From contig NZ_WQLV01000012.1 in the NCBI RefSeq assembly GCF_009753675.1, forward strand, positions 62,001 through 126,000: a stretch of 64,000 nucleotides of DNA. The letters run 5' to 3'. The position numbers were made by a program, and so were the translations under genes. Position 1 is the stretch's first letter. Each line of letters opens with the position of its first letter. The DNA comes from Parasedimentitalea huanghaiensis. GTDB taxonomy: Bacteria > Pseudomonadota > Alphaproteobacteria > Rhodobacterales > Rhodobacteraceae. Positions 9,224 through 17,728 of this stretch are shown piece after piece. The notes below the pieces were generated by a model, which made no database searches, was not told the DNA's origin, and was given only the letters and a program-made list of their open reading frames with translations.

Positions 9224-10342
9224 TTGGTTAAAACAACTCACGTCGGCTCACTTCCCCGCACGCAAGACGTCGTCGACTTCATTTTTGCCCGCGAAAATGA
9301 AACGCCATTTGACCAAGCCGAGTTTGATGCCTGCATGACTTCGGCCGTATCCGAAACCGTACGCAAACAGGTCGCGGCGGGCATTGAAATTGTCAGCGAT
9401 GGCGAAACTTCCAAGATCTCTTATGCGACATACGTCAAGGATCGCTACACTGGGTTTTCCGGCGACAGCCCCCGCAACGCGCCTGCCGATCTGAAAATGT
9501 TTCCCAGCTTTCTGAAACGCCTAGCCGACGACGGCGGCACGCCCCAGTATGCCCGCCCCATGTGCACCGGCGAGGTGCGATCCAAGGGACAGGACGAGCT
9601 GCAAAAAGACATCACTAACCTGAAATCTGCAATGGCCGAACATGAGGCCGAGCATGGCTTCATGAATGCCGCCTCACCCGGTGTTATCTCGCTGTTTTTG
9701 CAAAACGATTTCTACCCCAACCGCGAGGCCTATCTGGCGGCTTTGGCCGACGCGATGAAGGAAGAATATGAAACCATCGTCGGTGCCGGTTTGGATCTGC
9801 AACTGGACTGCCCCGACCTGGCCTTGTCGCGTCACATGTTGTTTAACGACCTGTCCGACGACGAATTCCTGAACGTCGCCAACATGCATGTCGAAGCCCT
9901 GAACCACGCCTTGCAGAACGTTCCCCAAGACCGCGTGCGTGTTCACATCTGCTGGGGTAACTACGAAGGCCCGCACTGCTGCGATATTCCGATGGACAAG
10001 GTTTTCACAACCCTGATGTCCACCAAATCCCGCTATGTACTGTTTGAAACCTCAAACCCGCGCCACGCCCACGAATGGACGGTCTTCCGAGATCGCAAAA
10101 CTGAAATCCCCGACGACAAGATTCTGGTCCCCGGCGTAGTCGACACCACTACCAACTTTGTTGAACACCCCGAGCTGGTCGCACAACGCATTGAAAAATT
10201 TACACAAATCGTCAGTTCCGACCGCGTGATCGCTGGCAGCGACTGTGGCTTTGGCACCTTTGCCGGGTTTGGCGCTATTGATCCCGCCATCGCCTTTGCC
10301 AAGCTTTCCGCCCTCTCTGAGGGAGCAGCGTTGGCCAAATGA
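9224..10342 (+). CDS. Cobalamin-independent methionine synthase-like (MetE/EaCoMT family) zinc protein
   Basis: A 372-aa protein of the MetE C-terminal-domain superfamily (TIM barrel). The zinc ligands used to activate a thiol are all present: H241 and C243 in VHICWGN, and C341 in GSDCGFGTFAG. The MetE N-terminal half is missing, as in epoxyalkane:coenzyme M transferase and related alkyltransferases. The start is a TTG at 9224 placed seven bases after GAGGAG; upstream in-frame starts lie in the preceding gene. In this catabolic setting it is more likely to transfer an alkyl or methyl group, or open an activated ring, onto a thiol than to make methionine. The thiol partner is unknown. Confidence 0.8.
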   Translation: MVKTTHVGSLPRTQDVVDFIFARENETPFDQAEFDACMTSAVSETVRKQVAAGIEIVSDGETSKISYATYVKDRYTGFSGDSPRNAPADLKMFPSFLKRLADDGGTPQYARPMCTGEVRSKGQDELQKDITNLKSAMAEHEAEHGFMNAASPGVISLFLQNDFYPNREAYLAALADAMKEEYETIVGAGLDLQLDCPDLALSRHMLFNDLSDDEFLNVANMHVEALNHALQNVPQDRVRVHICWGNYEGPHCCDIPMDKVFTTLMSTKSRYVLFETSNPRHAHEWTVFRDRKTEIPDDKILVPGVVDTTTNFVEHPELVAQRIEKFTQIVSSDRVIAGSDCGFGTFAGFGAIDPAIAFAKLSALSEGAALAK

Positions 10343-11034
10343 CACCCTTGCTTCTGCTCCCCGGAATGATGTGCGACGCACGGTTGTTTCAGCCGCAAAT
10401 CGATGCCTTGTCGGGGCGCATCCCCCTAATCACAGCCCCAATCGGCAATCACGACACGATGCAGGCGTTGGCGGAAGAAATTCTAAACTATGCCCCGCCC
10501 CACTTTGCCATGGCAGGTCTGTCAATGGGCGGTATCCTCGCTATGGAGGTGCTCCGCCAAGCCCCCGACCGGGTTGACCGGATTGGCCTGCTGGACACCA
10601 ACCCGCTGGCCGAAATCCCTGAAGTTCAGGCACGACGCGCGCCCCAAATCAAAGCTGCCAAAAATGGTGAATTGCGCCGGATCATGCGTGACGAGATGAA
10701 GCCAAACTATCTGGCCGATGGCCCCAACATGGGCGCGATCCTGGACCTTTGCATGGCAATGGCCACGGATCTGGGGCCCGACGTTTTTATCAATCAATCC
10801 TGCGCCTTACGCGACCGCCCCGACCAGTGCGACACCCTGCGCCAATTTGAAAGACCCGCATTGGTGCTTTGCGGACGTGAAGACAAGCTCTGTCCAGTTG
10901 AGCGCCACGAGATGATGCATAAGCTGTTACCCAACAGCCGCTTGCAGATCATTGACGGCGCAGGGCACCTGCCCACTCTGGAACAACCCGAAATCACAAC
11001 GGCGGCCCTGATCCGCTGGCTCGAGGACACATGA
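10339..11034 (+). CDS. Alpha/beta hydrolase
   Basis: A compact 231-aa serine hydrolase. The nucleophile elbow is GLSMG (Ser62). An acid is plausible in CGREDKLCP near residue 180, and the catalytic His lies in DGAGHLPTLEQPE near 209. The oxyanion region is LLLLPGMMCD at the N-terminus. Starts by ATGA overlap with the MetE-like gene and ends in ATGA overlap with the RraA-like gene, so the three are translated as a unit. Likely an ester, thioester or lactone hydrolase for a pathway intermediate. Confidence 0.88.
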   Translation: MTPLLLLPGMMCDARLFQPQIDALSGRIPLITAPIGNHDTMQALAEEILNYAPPHFAMAGLSMGGILAMEVLRQAPDRVDRIGLLDTNPLAEIPEVQARRAPQIKAAKNGELRRIMRDEMKPNYLADGPNMGAILDLCMAMATDLGPDVFINQSCALRDRPDQCDTLRQFERPALVLCGREDKLCPVERHEMMHKLLPNSRLQIIDGAGHLPTLEQPEITTAALIRWLEDT

Positions 11035-11726
11035 CACCTTCTCTGCTAGAACTCTTGCGCAGCGTCGACACGCCGACTGTCTGCAACGCCATCGAAGTCG
11101 CCCAAGGCAAACGAGGATTTAATGCCTTTACCCGCGGCTCCATGCTCTGCTCCGCCCCGGATGAACCCGCCATTGTCGGCTATGCACGCACGGCCAAAAT
11201 CGCGGCGGTGTCGCCGCCAACCGAAGCACCCGATGTGATCCGTGAACGAAGGATGTCCTACTACAAGTACATGGCGCAAGGCCCTACCCCTTCGGTCGCT
11301 GTGATTGAGGACACCGACGACCCCAATTGCATTGGCGCATATTGGGGGGAAATCAACACCACGGTGCACAAAGGTTTTGGCATGTCTGGTGCACTGACAA
11401 ACGGTGTCATGCGTGACCTGGGCGATCTGCCCGACGGGTTCCCGGTTGTTGCCGGATCCATTGGCCCCAGCCACGGATTTGTCCACGTCAAAGAGATCAA
11501 TACACCCGTGACCGTGTTCCATCTGACCGTAGACCCGGGTGATCTGGTTCACGCCGACCGTCACGGCGCCCTGGTCATTCCCATTGAAGTGGTCGACGAA
11601 CTCGAGGCCGCTATACGCAAACTCCTTCAGACCGAGCGCATCGTACTAGATGCTGCCGTGAAAGACGGCTTTGATTTCCAGTCCTTTGAAACCGCTTGGT
11701 CAGAATTTGAGAAATCACGGACCTGA
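11031..11726 (+). CDS. RraA-like / HMG-aldolase-family protein
   Basis: A 231-aa member of the RraA superfamily. It retains the aldolase-type signature: GALTNGVMRDLGDL (the Arg-Asp pair that binds substrate and metal) and VHADRHGALVIP. It is longer than the roughly 160-aa RNase E inhibitor RraA, so it is more likely one of the divalent-metal aldolases or decarboxylases acting on pyruvate-derived acids such as 4-hydroxy-4-methyl-2-oxoglutarate. As the last gene of the operon it could perform the final carbon-carbon cleavage to central metabolites. Confidence 0.82.
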   Translation: MTPSLLELLRSVDTPTVCNAIEVAQGKRGFNAFTRGSMLCSAPDEPAIVGYARTAKIAAVSPPTEAPDVIRERRMSYYKYMAQGPTPSVAVIEDTDDPNCIGAYWGEINTTVHKGFGMSGALTNGVMRDLGDLPDGFPVVAGSIGPSHGFVHVKEINTPVTVFHLTVDPGDLVHADRHGALVIPIEVVDELEAAIRKLLQTERIVLDAAVKDGFDFQSFETAWSEFEKSRT

Positions 11727-12163
11727 CATTTCCGGAAACCCGCGAACTCTCGCAGCCCTTTCACACCGGAGGAAGCTTCGCTGTGCAAAACAGCTATAGG
11801 CGGACGATCATCGCCATCAAAGGGAGAGGAACCAGTGTAGGTCTGTGCTTCTCCCTAAAAACTGCCCTCATGACTAGCCTTTCAGTGGACCAAAGATGGT
11901 GATTGAGAAGCTCTGTGTCATGTGGTGTTGGACTCGCGTTGTTGTCACACTCTGCCCAATCATAGGGGCTCACTCTAGCTGACTAATCGTCACCCAGGGG
12001 CTGATTTTGGGTAGTGTCAGGTCTACACGGATTGTTGTCTTCCAGCTAAGTCTGTTGCAAAGTTCAAACTGATTTGTGAACGCCCGGCTGCGTCAATTTC
12101 CTAAATTTTGGCGCCGAGAACCATCGCTACATCTACCAGAAGGGGAAAGAGTTGGGAATTCTG
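11727..12163. other. Gene-free region, possibly with an IS end remnant
   Basis: No open frame with coding character is seen between the RraA-like gene and the convergent hypothetical gene. Around 12050-12066 the stretch TCTGTTGCAAAGTTCAA resembles the terminal repeats I recall for IS6/IS26-family elements, but no transposase remnant or matching second end was found. A broken insertion site is possible. Confidence 0.3.
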
Positions 12164-13207
12164 CTACGGCCGTGTTGTCGCTTCTTGGGCGAATACCAGG
12201 TATTGAGCAACTTCCTGTCTGTCTCTCATATCAAGTATGGTCTCTTCGTTGAGCAATAACTGCAACACGGATTGATGTGACCAATTGCTTCTAGAGCCAA
12301 ACTGGCGTGCGACGGCGCCTGCCAACCTTGAGTCCAACCAAAGCACGCTGTTAACCGCCTTCGAAATCGATGTCTCCATGGCTAAATCGTCAGATCCGCC
12401 ATGCAATGCGATTGCTTCAAACAGCAGTTCTTTTGACAGTAACGAGATTTCAGGGTTGGTCAGATAGCTCTTGGCAAGATCTGTAACGGTATCCGGACCG
12501 GCAAGTTCGATCAAGGCAGTGGCATAGGCTCCTAGATAGCGCCCTTCGGACCGGGTGCTGTTTTCGACCCCCCTTTCCAGCAATTCAAGTAGTTGAGCAT
12601 CGCCACTAAGGCCAAGAAGCAGTACCCTAATCGCCTTGTATTCAGTTTCGATCGGCGCGTTGAACCTTACCAGTAAGCGCTGTGGTTCAATGGTAAGGTT
12701 GAGGCCTTGTAAAACACTATAATCGGCCTGATCCAGCTCACGGAGCGCTAATTTGTGGATACGATCATCAGGGTGGCCAATAAGGGATGCGAAATACCTG
12801 AACCGGTCGTTGTCATTTCCAAGCTCCCACGCAGGCAACTTCTCCATGACAGAGCTTAGGACTGGAGCCAGTTCCGCGTCGACAAAGGCAAGACGTTGCC
12901 AGGGACCATAAGCTCCGTCCCGTGCAAAAAGAACTGCCGTATTGGCGTCCAAGGCAAATCGTCGGCGGGTATTGCTGTCGACAAGAAATGGGATCTCTGA
13001 AGATCCAAGATCACCTGCCAAGGCTTGGTATGCTTTGAACTGAAATGGATTGTTCGGTGAAGAACGGGCAAGAACGATTTCGTCACTGCCAAGAAGCCTG
13101 TCAACCAACGTTGGTTGCGGGGTGTAGTTGTGAAATCCACATGGGCTGCCTAACGAAGGCACCAGCAGACCACCAACAAGAAAAGGTACAAGAACTGTTC
13201 TGCGCAT
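12164..13207 (-). CDS. Exported hypothetical protein with HEAT-like helical repeats
   Basis: A 347-aa protein beginning with a signal peptide (MRRTVLVPFLVGGLLVPSLG). Residues 150-320 are strongly alpha-helical with recurring leucine patterns (KLALRELDQAD, AIRVLLLGLSGDAQ, LLELLERG) that resemble HEAT-type repeats. I recognise no enzyme motif. It is the last gene of the minus-strand metal-ABC operon, 123 bases after the DUF3299 gene, and so may be a periplasmic accessory of that system. Function unknown. Confidence 0.65.
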   Translation of the reverse strand: MRRTVLVPFLVGGLLVPSLGSPCGFHNYTPQPTLVDRLLGSDEIVLARSSPNNPFQFKAYQALAGDLGSSEIPFLVDSNTRRRFALDANTAVLFARDGAYGPWQRLAFVDAELAPVLSSVMEKLPAWELGNDNDRFRYFASLIGHPDDRIHKLALRELDQADYSVLQGLNLTIEPQRLLVRFNAPIETEYKAIRVLLLGLSGDAQLLELLERGVENSTRSEGRYLGAYATALIELAGPDTVTDLAKSYLTNPEISLLSKELLFEAIALHGGSDDLAMETSISKAVNSVLWLDSRLAGAVARQFGSRSNWSHQSVLQLLLNEETILDMRDRQEVAQYLVFAQEATTRP

Positions 13208-13330
13208 AAGTCAACAATGCTCGAAACCGCGCACTCTTTGAAATCAAAATTTCACAGGATGTCATAAATTTTCGTTGCCTGGCACTGGAGATCCACCTTT
13301 GATCGAGACAACTGGGGCAACGGCCTTTTC

Positions 13331-13984
13331 TTATTGATAGGCATCTACCGAAACGGCATCTACAACATAGGTTGTTTCAATATCTGTTTGGCCGTCCACA
13401 AGGTAGAGCGCACTTGAGTGGCTTTGGGCGCGCATTTCGCCGCTAATCCAAACTGGATTATAAAGCCCATCTACTTCAAAGCCCTCTTCATATCGAACAA
13501 AAACCATCTGGTTAGCCGGAGGTGGCGGCGTGTGAATACAGGCACCGACGGTTGGGACTAGCAGGAATTCGACCGCTTTTTGATCCACCATTTCCAAAGG
13601 CAGCAGATACCCTGGCAATCGCACATTTTTCCCAACAACATCAGGGTTAGGTTCGATCGCGGCCAACCTGCGTTGGTTCATGACAATTTCACGCTGCTTG
13701 AACAACTGGTCGGGGTCCAGCCCTTGTTCTTCGAGACTCGCTCGCAGGGCTTTGACTTCGGCGCGAGCGGCATCGTCCAAGTCCCCTTGGCTCATGACTT
13801 CAAAGTGATACAACTCGGACAGGTCGCTAATCTGATCATAGTCCATCTTGGCAAATGGATCGTGATAAGGGCGCTCTTCAGGAAGAAGATCCACCCAGGT
13901 GATATCTTGTAGATCACGAGCCGTAGCTGGAACAACAAAGGCAACTGTAAACGCAGCGGCAAGAGCCATCCTGATGGTGTTCAT
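13331..13984 (-). CDS. DUF3299-family periplasmic protein
   Basis: A 217-aa exported protein with a signal peptide cleaved near VVPATARD. The DUF3299 signature is clear in the C-terminal half: GYLLPLEMVDQKAVEFLLVP, then CIHTPPPPANQMVFV. The middle segment is a charged helix (residues 70-115). In other Gram-negative bacteria such proteins are encoded beside MacB/FtsX-type ABC transporters linked to zinc, as I recall for the Vibrio zrg genes. Here it follows the permease gene by 16 bases. It may be the periplasmic partner of that permease; the molecular role is not known. Confidence 0.8.
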   Translation of the reverse strand: MNTIRMALAAAFTVAFVVPATARDLQDITWVDLLPEERPYHDPFAKMDYDQISDLSELYHFEVMSQGDLDDAARAEVKALRASLEEQGLDPDQLFKQREIVMNQRRLAAIEPNPDVVGKNVRLPGYLLPLEMVDQKAVEFLLVPTVGACIHTPPPPANQMVFVRYEEGFEVDGLYNPVWISGEMRAQSHSSALYLVDGQTDIETTYVVDAVSVDAYQ

Positions 13985-14000
13985 GATCTAGATCCCTTGC

Positions 14001-15491
14001 TTACAAACGCATTGAAAGCCCGTCGGCCAACGTCATCCGGTACACCCGAAGTGCAGGCACGGCGCCTGCTATCAGACCTGAACAGAAAATGACCGCTAAG
14101 AGAAGGGCCTCACGAAAAGTTGGTAGGCCCAAGCTAATACGAAGGCCAAAATTTGCGGCCAAAACAGGATTTGCCACAAAGGTGACCGCGCTCAGCACAA
14201 GATAGCCAAGAAAAATCCCTGCCAGCAGCACCAGTGCGGCCTCGAATAGGATCAATGAAAAAATGTTGCCGGGGGTTGCGCCCACGGACCGAAGAATGGC
14301 GAATTCGCGCCGACGAGCATCCAGTGCAGCCGACAGCATCACGACCATGCCTATGACGCCCGCCAGCGCCACCGCACCTGCCATCAGTCGCAGAGCAGTT
14401 TCTGCCGTCCCTGTTATCGACCAGAGTTGAAGCAACGCAACATTTGGTAAGACCGCCGTCAGTGCATCGCCGCGGTATTCTGCCAGGTGACGTTGAACCG
14501 AGAGCACGGCTGACTTGTCTTTTAGCCCGACAAAAATAGCGTTGATTGTTCCCGGTTCATGGCCGTGGCTGTCATGGCCATGATCGTCGTGACTTTCAGA
14601 GGTGTGCCCTTCGTGACTGTTCTCCTCTGTGTGGTCACCATGCTCTTCGTGGCCTTCTTCCTCCGCGTGATGCTCCTCGTGCCCGTCTTCATCGTGCCCG
14701 CCTTCTTCGTGCCCGCCTTCATCGGTATGCTCTTCATGTCCATCATGAGATGAATGTCCTTCGTGCGCGTCGTGTGAACTGTGCGCATCATGGGGCTCAT
14801 GCTCGATGTCGTCGGCAGAACTCGAGGCTTTCGCAAAAGGATCCGCATTTTGGGGGATGGCGTCTTCGTGCATAGTGTCAAAGCCCTCCATTGACACAAA
14901 CACCATACGGTCAACTGCCGTTCCTGTTGGCGCCAGGACACCGTCAATCGTAAACGGATCGTCATCATGCACATCAAATGAAACCGCACCGGCCCCATGG
15001 GCATTAACGATCTCCATGCCTAATGCGTAATCATAGGCCTGCGCAACATCCGCGCCAATCACTGCGCCCATCGGATCATCGAAGGCGGCCCCAGCCGCAA
15101 AGGTCAGAGGTTTGCCGCCGCTATGGCGAAACCGTTCGAAATACGTCTTGGTAGTGCCCATGACTGGATATCCACGATGGCTGTCCCCCATCATAACGGG
15201 AACAGTCCAGTCAACACCGGGCATATCCTCAACCATCTCATAGCTGTCCCAACTGATGCCTGCACCAGTGGAGCCGACACCAAAAACGGTGGCCATCAGG
15301 ATCTGCACATCATTGCCGCGCGCCGCGACGATGAGATCGACACCTGAGGCTGAATTGGCAAATCCAGCGCGCGCTTCGGTTCGCAGGCGTTCCACACCCA
15401 AGATCAACGCGACACTCAGCGCGATACTGAGAACCGTCAGTCCGGCAACAAAACGGCGATTGAGCAAACTTTTCAGGCAGAGGTTCAACAT
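14001..15491 (-). CDS. FtsX/MacB-type ABC permease with histidine-rich periplasmic loop
   Basis: A 496-aa inner-membrane protein. One membrane segment lies near residues 15-33, a large periplasmic domain follows, then three C-terminal segments in the FtsX region (about 365-490, containing RRREFAILRSVGATP). The periplasmic domain carries an extreme His/Asp/Glu run at about 231-311 with roughly two dozen histidines, including EEHHAEEEGHEEH. Such runs bind Zn, Ni or Cu, so the system probably senses or moves a transition metal or acts on metal-bound envelope components. It overlaps the ATPase stop by TGATG. Dense repeats on the opposite strand here are only a shadow of this run. Confidence 0.85.
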   Translation of the reverse strand: MLNLCLKSLLNRRFVAGLTVLSIALSVALILGVERLRTEARAGFANSASGVDLIVAARGNDVQILMATVFGVGSTGAGISWDSYEMVEDMPGVDWTVPVMMGDSHRGYPVMGTTKTYFERFRHSGGKPLTFAAGAAFDDPMGAVIGADVAQAYDYALGMEIVNAHGAGAVSFDVHDDDPFTIDGVLAPTGTAVDRMVFVSMEGFDTMHEDAIPQNADPFAKASSSADDIEHEPHDAHSSHDAHEGHSSHDGHEEHTDEGGHEEGGHDEDGHEEHHAEEEGHEEHGDHTEENSHEGHTSESHDDHGHDSHGHEPGTINAIFVGLKDKSAVLSVQRHLAEYRGDALTAVLPNVALLQLWSITGTAETALRLMAGAVALAGVIGMVVMLSAALDARRREFAILRSVGATPGNIFSLILFEAALVLLAGIFLGYLVLSAVTFVANPVLAANFGLRISLGLPTFREALLLAVIFCSGLIAGAVPALRVYRMTLADGLSMRL

Positions 15492-16177
15492 CAGATCGTC
15501 CCCCCGTTAAGCATGTTCAGTTCCACCGTCCGGTCGAAATGCTTTTCTAGAGTTCGATCATGGCTGACGAATAGCAGACTCGAACTCGCCGCGTTGCATT
15601 CCTTTAGCAATAGCTCAACAAATGCCCCCTTGGCCTCTTCATCAAGCGCCGATGTGGGCTCGTCCGCCAAAACAACCTCTGGCGACCCGATCAGGGCTCG
15701 CGCGGCGGCAACCCTTTGCTGCTGGCCAATGCTCAGCGCACTGGCTGGGCCATTGAGCAGATTGACGTCTGTCAAGCCCAGCTCACCCAACAATCGTTCT
15801 GCAGCTTTGGTCGGATCACCCCCCACTTTGTCACGGCGCCGGGCAGAAAAACGGCAGGGCAAAGTGACGTTTTCCACTGCGCTCAGCCAGGGCAGCAGAT
15901 TGAACACCTGAAAGATCAGCCCCAAGTGATCGACACGAAACCTATCCCTGTCGCGGCCTGACAATCCGCCGATATCGGTGCCAGCCACATGAACCGAAGA
16001 TTGAGGGACCTCAATGACCCCAGCAATTGCCGAAAGTAGCGTAGACTTGCCGCTGCCACTTGGCCCGCGCAGCATCACTTTTTCTCGGCTTTGCAGGTCG
16101 AAACTGGCGATATCAAGTATCGGCGTGGATGCACCAGGCCAGCAATAATGAAGAGACTTCAGAGCAATGGTTGTCAT
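15491..16177 (-). CDS. ABC transporter ATP-binding protein (LolD/MacB type)
   Basis: A 228-aa ATPase that powers the adjacent FtsX-type permease. Walker A is GPSGSGKST (about 37-45), the signature is LSIGQQQRVAAARAL and Walker B is VVLADEPTSALD. ATG 16177 gives the usual N-terminus (MTTIALKSLHYCWPG); an in-frame ATG six codons upstream is also possible. First gene of the operon ATPase-permease-DUF3299-hypothetical. The LolD/MacB class drives mechanotransmission rather than classic import, which fits a four-transmembrane FtsX partner. Confidence 0.9.
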   Translation of the reverse strand: MTTIALKSLHYCWPGASTPILDIASFDLQSREKVMLRGPSGSGKSTLLSAIAGVIEVPQSSVHVAGTDIGGLSGRDRDRFRVDHLGLIFQVFNLLPWLSAVENVTLPCRFSARRRDKVGGDPTKAAERLLGELGLTDVNLLNGPASALSIGQQQRVAAARALIGSPEVVLADEPTSALDEEAKGAFVELLLKECNAASSSLLFVSHDRTLEKHFDRTVELNMLNGGTI

Positions 16178-16195
16178 AAAAAACAGTCCGTACAT

Positions 16196-16549
16196 GATCC
16201 TAAAAACGGCTTGAAAGCAGTTATCTACGGGGCATTCGGCTTGTCAACATCGCACAGTCTTAGGTCCCAAACCTGTCCCCGTCGACAATTGGATCAGGAG
16301 CTATGTTGCGGAGAACCTGTAGCCATCATCTATACCCTTATTTACACCGGCAAACTGCACAGGGAATTCCGTAAGGTTGATGGCCTGCTGCCGTCGAACC
16401 ACAAAGGCAGAAAGCACGCTTACCGAGCCTGAACGAGAGCAAGACACCCATTCTACGGCGATAATCACTGGTAACAACTGACAACAGCATCGCGAAAGAA
16501 ATCGCTTCGGATTGGACTTACCGGATGCGAAAACTTGTGTAACATTTCT
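16196..16549. other. Gene-free region between the ABC operon and the AraC gene
   Basis: About 350 bases that should contain the promoter of the minus-strand metal-ABC operon. I find no Zur-like palindrome with confidence and no credible gene. A plus-strand frame through 16310-16430 is open but has no start with ribosome-binding signal and no recognisable content. Confidence 0.4.
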
Positions 16550-17611
16550 CTACGTTTCTGGCGCAGTTTGCGATCCTGATTTCCGATAGGCATTTCGATA
16601 TTCTGATGGTGTCTGTCCCGTCTGAGATCGGAAAAACCGCGTAAAGTGCGACTGGTTTGGATAGCCCAACGAAACCCCTATATCTCCAATTGTCTGAGTA
16701 CTATCCTCCAACGCCTCAATTGCCATATCCACGCGCAGCTTACGGATCTCGCTGGCTACAGTTGTTTTCCGCGTGCGCAGGACATTCGTTAACCTGCCTG
16801 AATCCAGCCCCAATGCTTGGGCCAATGTGTCTGTATCCAGATCGCTGCTTGCCATCAAAGAGCGCGCGACACTTCGCAAGGCTGCAATAACAGAAATGGT
16901 AGACGCTTCTGGCTGAGCAGTTGGGGAAGAGTTTTCAAAGCTTCGCAGATTCAATTTTGAGACAAGCCATTCAGCCGGGAAGCGCACGACTAATCCATCG
17001 TTGGATTGCGGAACAACACGCACACCGGAGTAGGCAGGAGGCAAGCATTCAGGGAACCTCGTCTCAATACGCACCTGTTCCGAGACCCACAAATCTCCGG
17101 TCACCAATTGAAACAAGCGTATGTAATGACTGGCGGCAAAACCCTCAGCCTGACCTGGGGAATTATTGGGCTCGAAAAATCGCTTTATCTTATAGCTGGC
17201 CTCAGAGTTGGTGACCTGCAGGGTATGGCTAACTGAGCTCGACTGCTGTGGAACTTCCAGAATGAACCGCGTCAAGAATTCGCCCAAGGTTCCAGATTTC
17301 TGCGCGGCCGTGCGATAGGGTGGCCAGTCCGCGAATTGCATACGCTCGCCAGCGTGACAGCCCAGATAAGGATCCTTTGAAAGTTCGGCCATTGTGTTGA
17401 GCAAGCCATAGATAATCTCGCCGTGCACTGACATTTGAGGACCGTCGATATGGGCAGGATTGATCCCCAATGCCTGAATTGCAGGGAGCGGATTGACACG
17501 CTTTTCTTCGAGGTAGTCGAGAAAAGGCTTTACGAGGATCAGGCGAATAAAGCCTTCTTGCGACGTGGGCATGGATAGGATTCCAAGTTGTGTGTCCCAT
17601 ACTGATACCAT
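16550..17611 (-). CDS. AraC-family transcriptional regulator
   Basis: A 353-aa regulator of the OruR/VirS-like class: an N-terminal ligand-binding domain (about 25-200) and a C-terminal pair of helix-turn-helix motifs. The second motif is canonical (TIGDIGVSLGYPNQSHFTRFFR, then TGQTPSEYR). An in-frame ATG at residue 14 (MPTSQEGF) is an alternative start. It is transcribed away from two amidohydrolase genes and is their likely activator. The inducer is probably a small molecule released by those enzymes. Confidence 0.9.
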   Translation of the reverse strand: MVSVWDTQLGILSMPTSQEGFIRLILVKPFLDYLEEKRVNPLPAIQALGINPAHIDGPQMSVHGEIIYGLLNTMAELSKDPYLGCHAGERMQFADWPPYRTAAQKSGTLGEFLTRFILEVPQQSSSVSHTLQVTNSEASYKIKRFFEPNNSPGQAEGFAASHYIRLFQLVTGDLWVSEQVRIETRFPECLPPAYSGVRVVPQSNDGLVVRFPAEWLVSKLNLRSFENSSPTAQPEASTISVIAALRSVARSLMASSDLDTDTLAQALGLDSGRLTNVLRTRKTTVASEIRKLRVDMAIEALEDSTQTIGDIGVSLGYPNQSHFTRFFRSQTGQTPSEYRNAYRKSGSQTAPET

Positions 17612-17728
17612 GGATGGTTGTTGAATGTTGTCCAGTTTTACACAGAACGTTTTCTAATTATGTTGATTCATGGTCAAGACATGTAATCCACGGCTGCTAC
17701 AGTAGGTTTTTAAGTTGAGGAAACTGTT

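Noticed and set aside
14522-15004. Long overlapping frames on both strands inside the permease gene, one of them 160 codons rich in Met, Thr and Arg
   Set aside because: They are shadows of the His/Asp/Glu-coding repeats in the FtsX-type permease; that frame has a start, membrane segments and a proper domain order, the others have none.
16091-16432. Plus-strand 113-codon frame upstream of the ABC ATPase gene
   Set aside because: Overlaps the ATPase start antisense, has no ribosome-binding site and no recognisable composition or motif.
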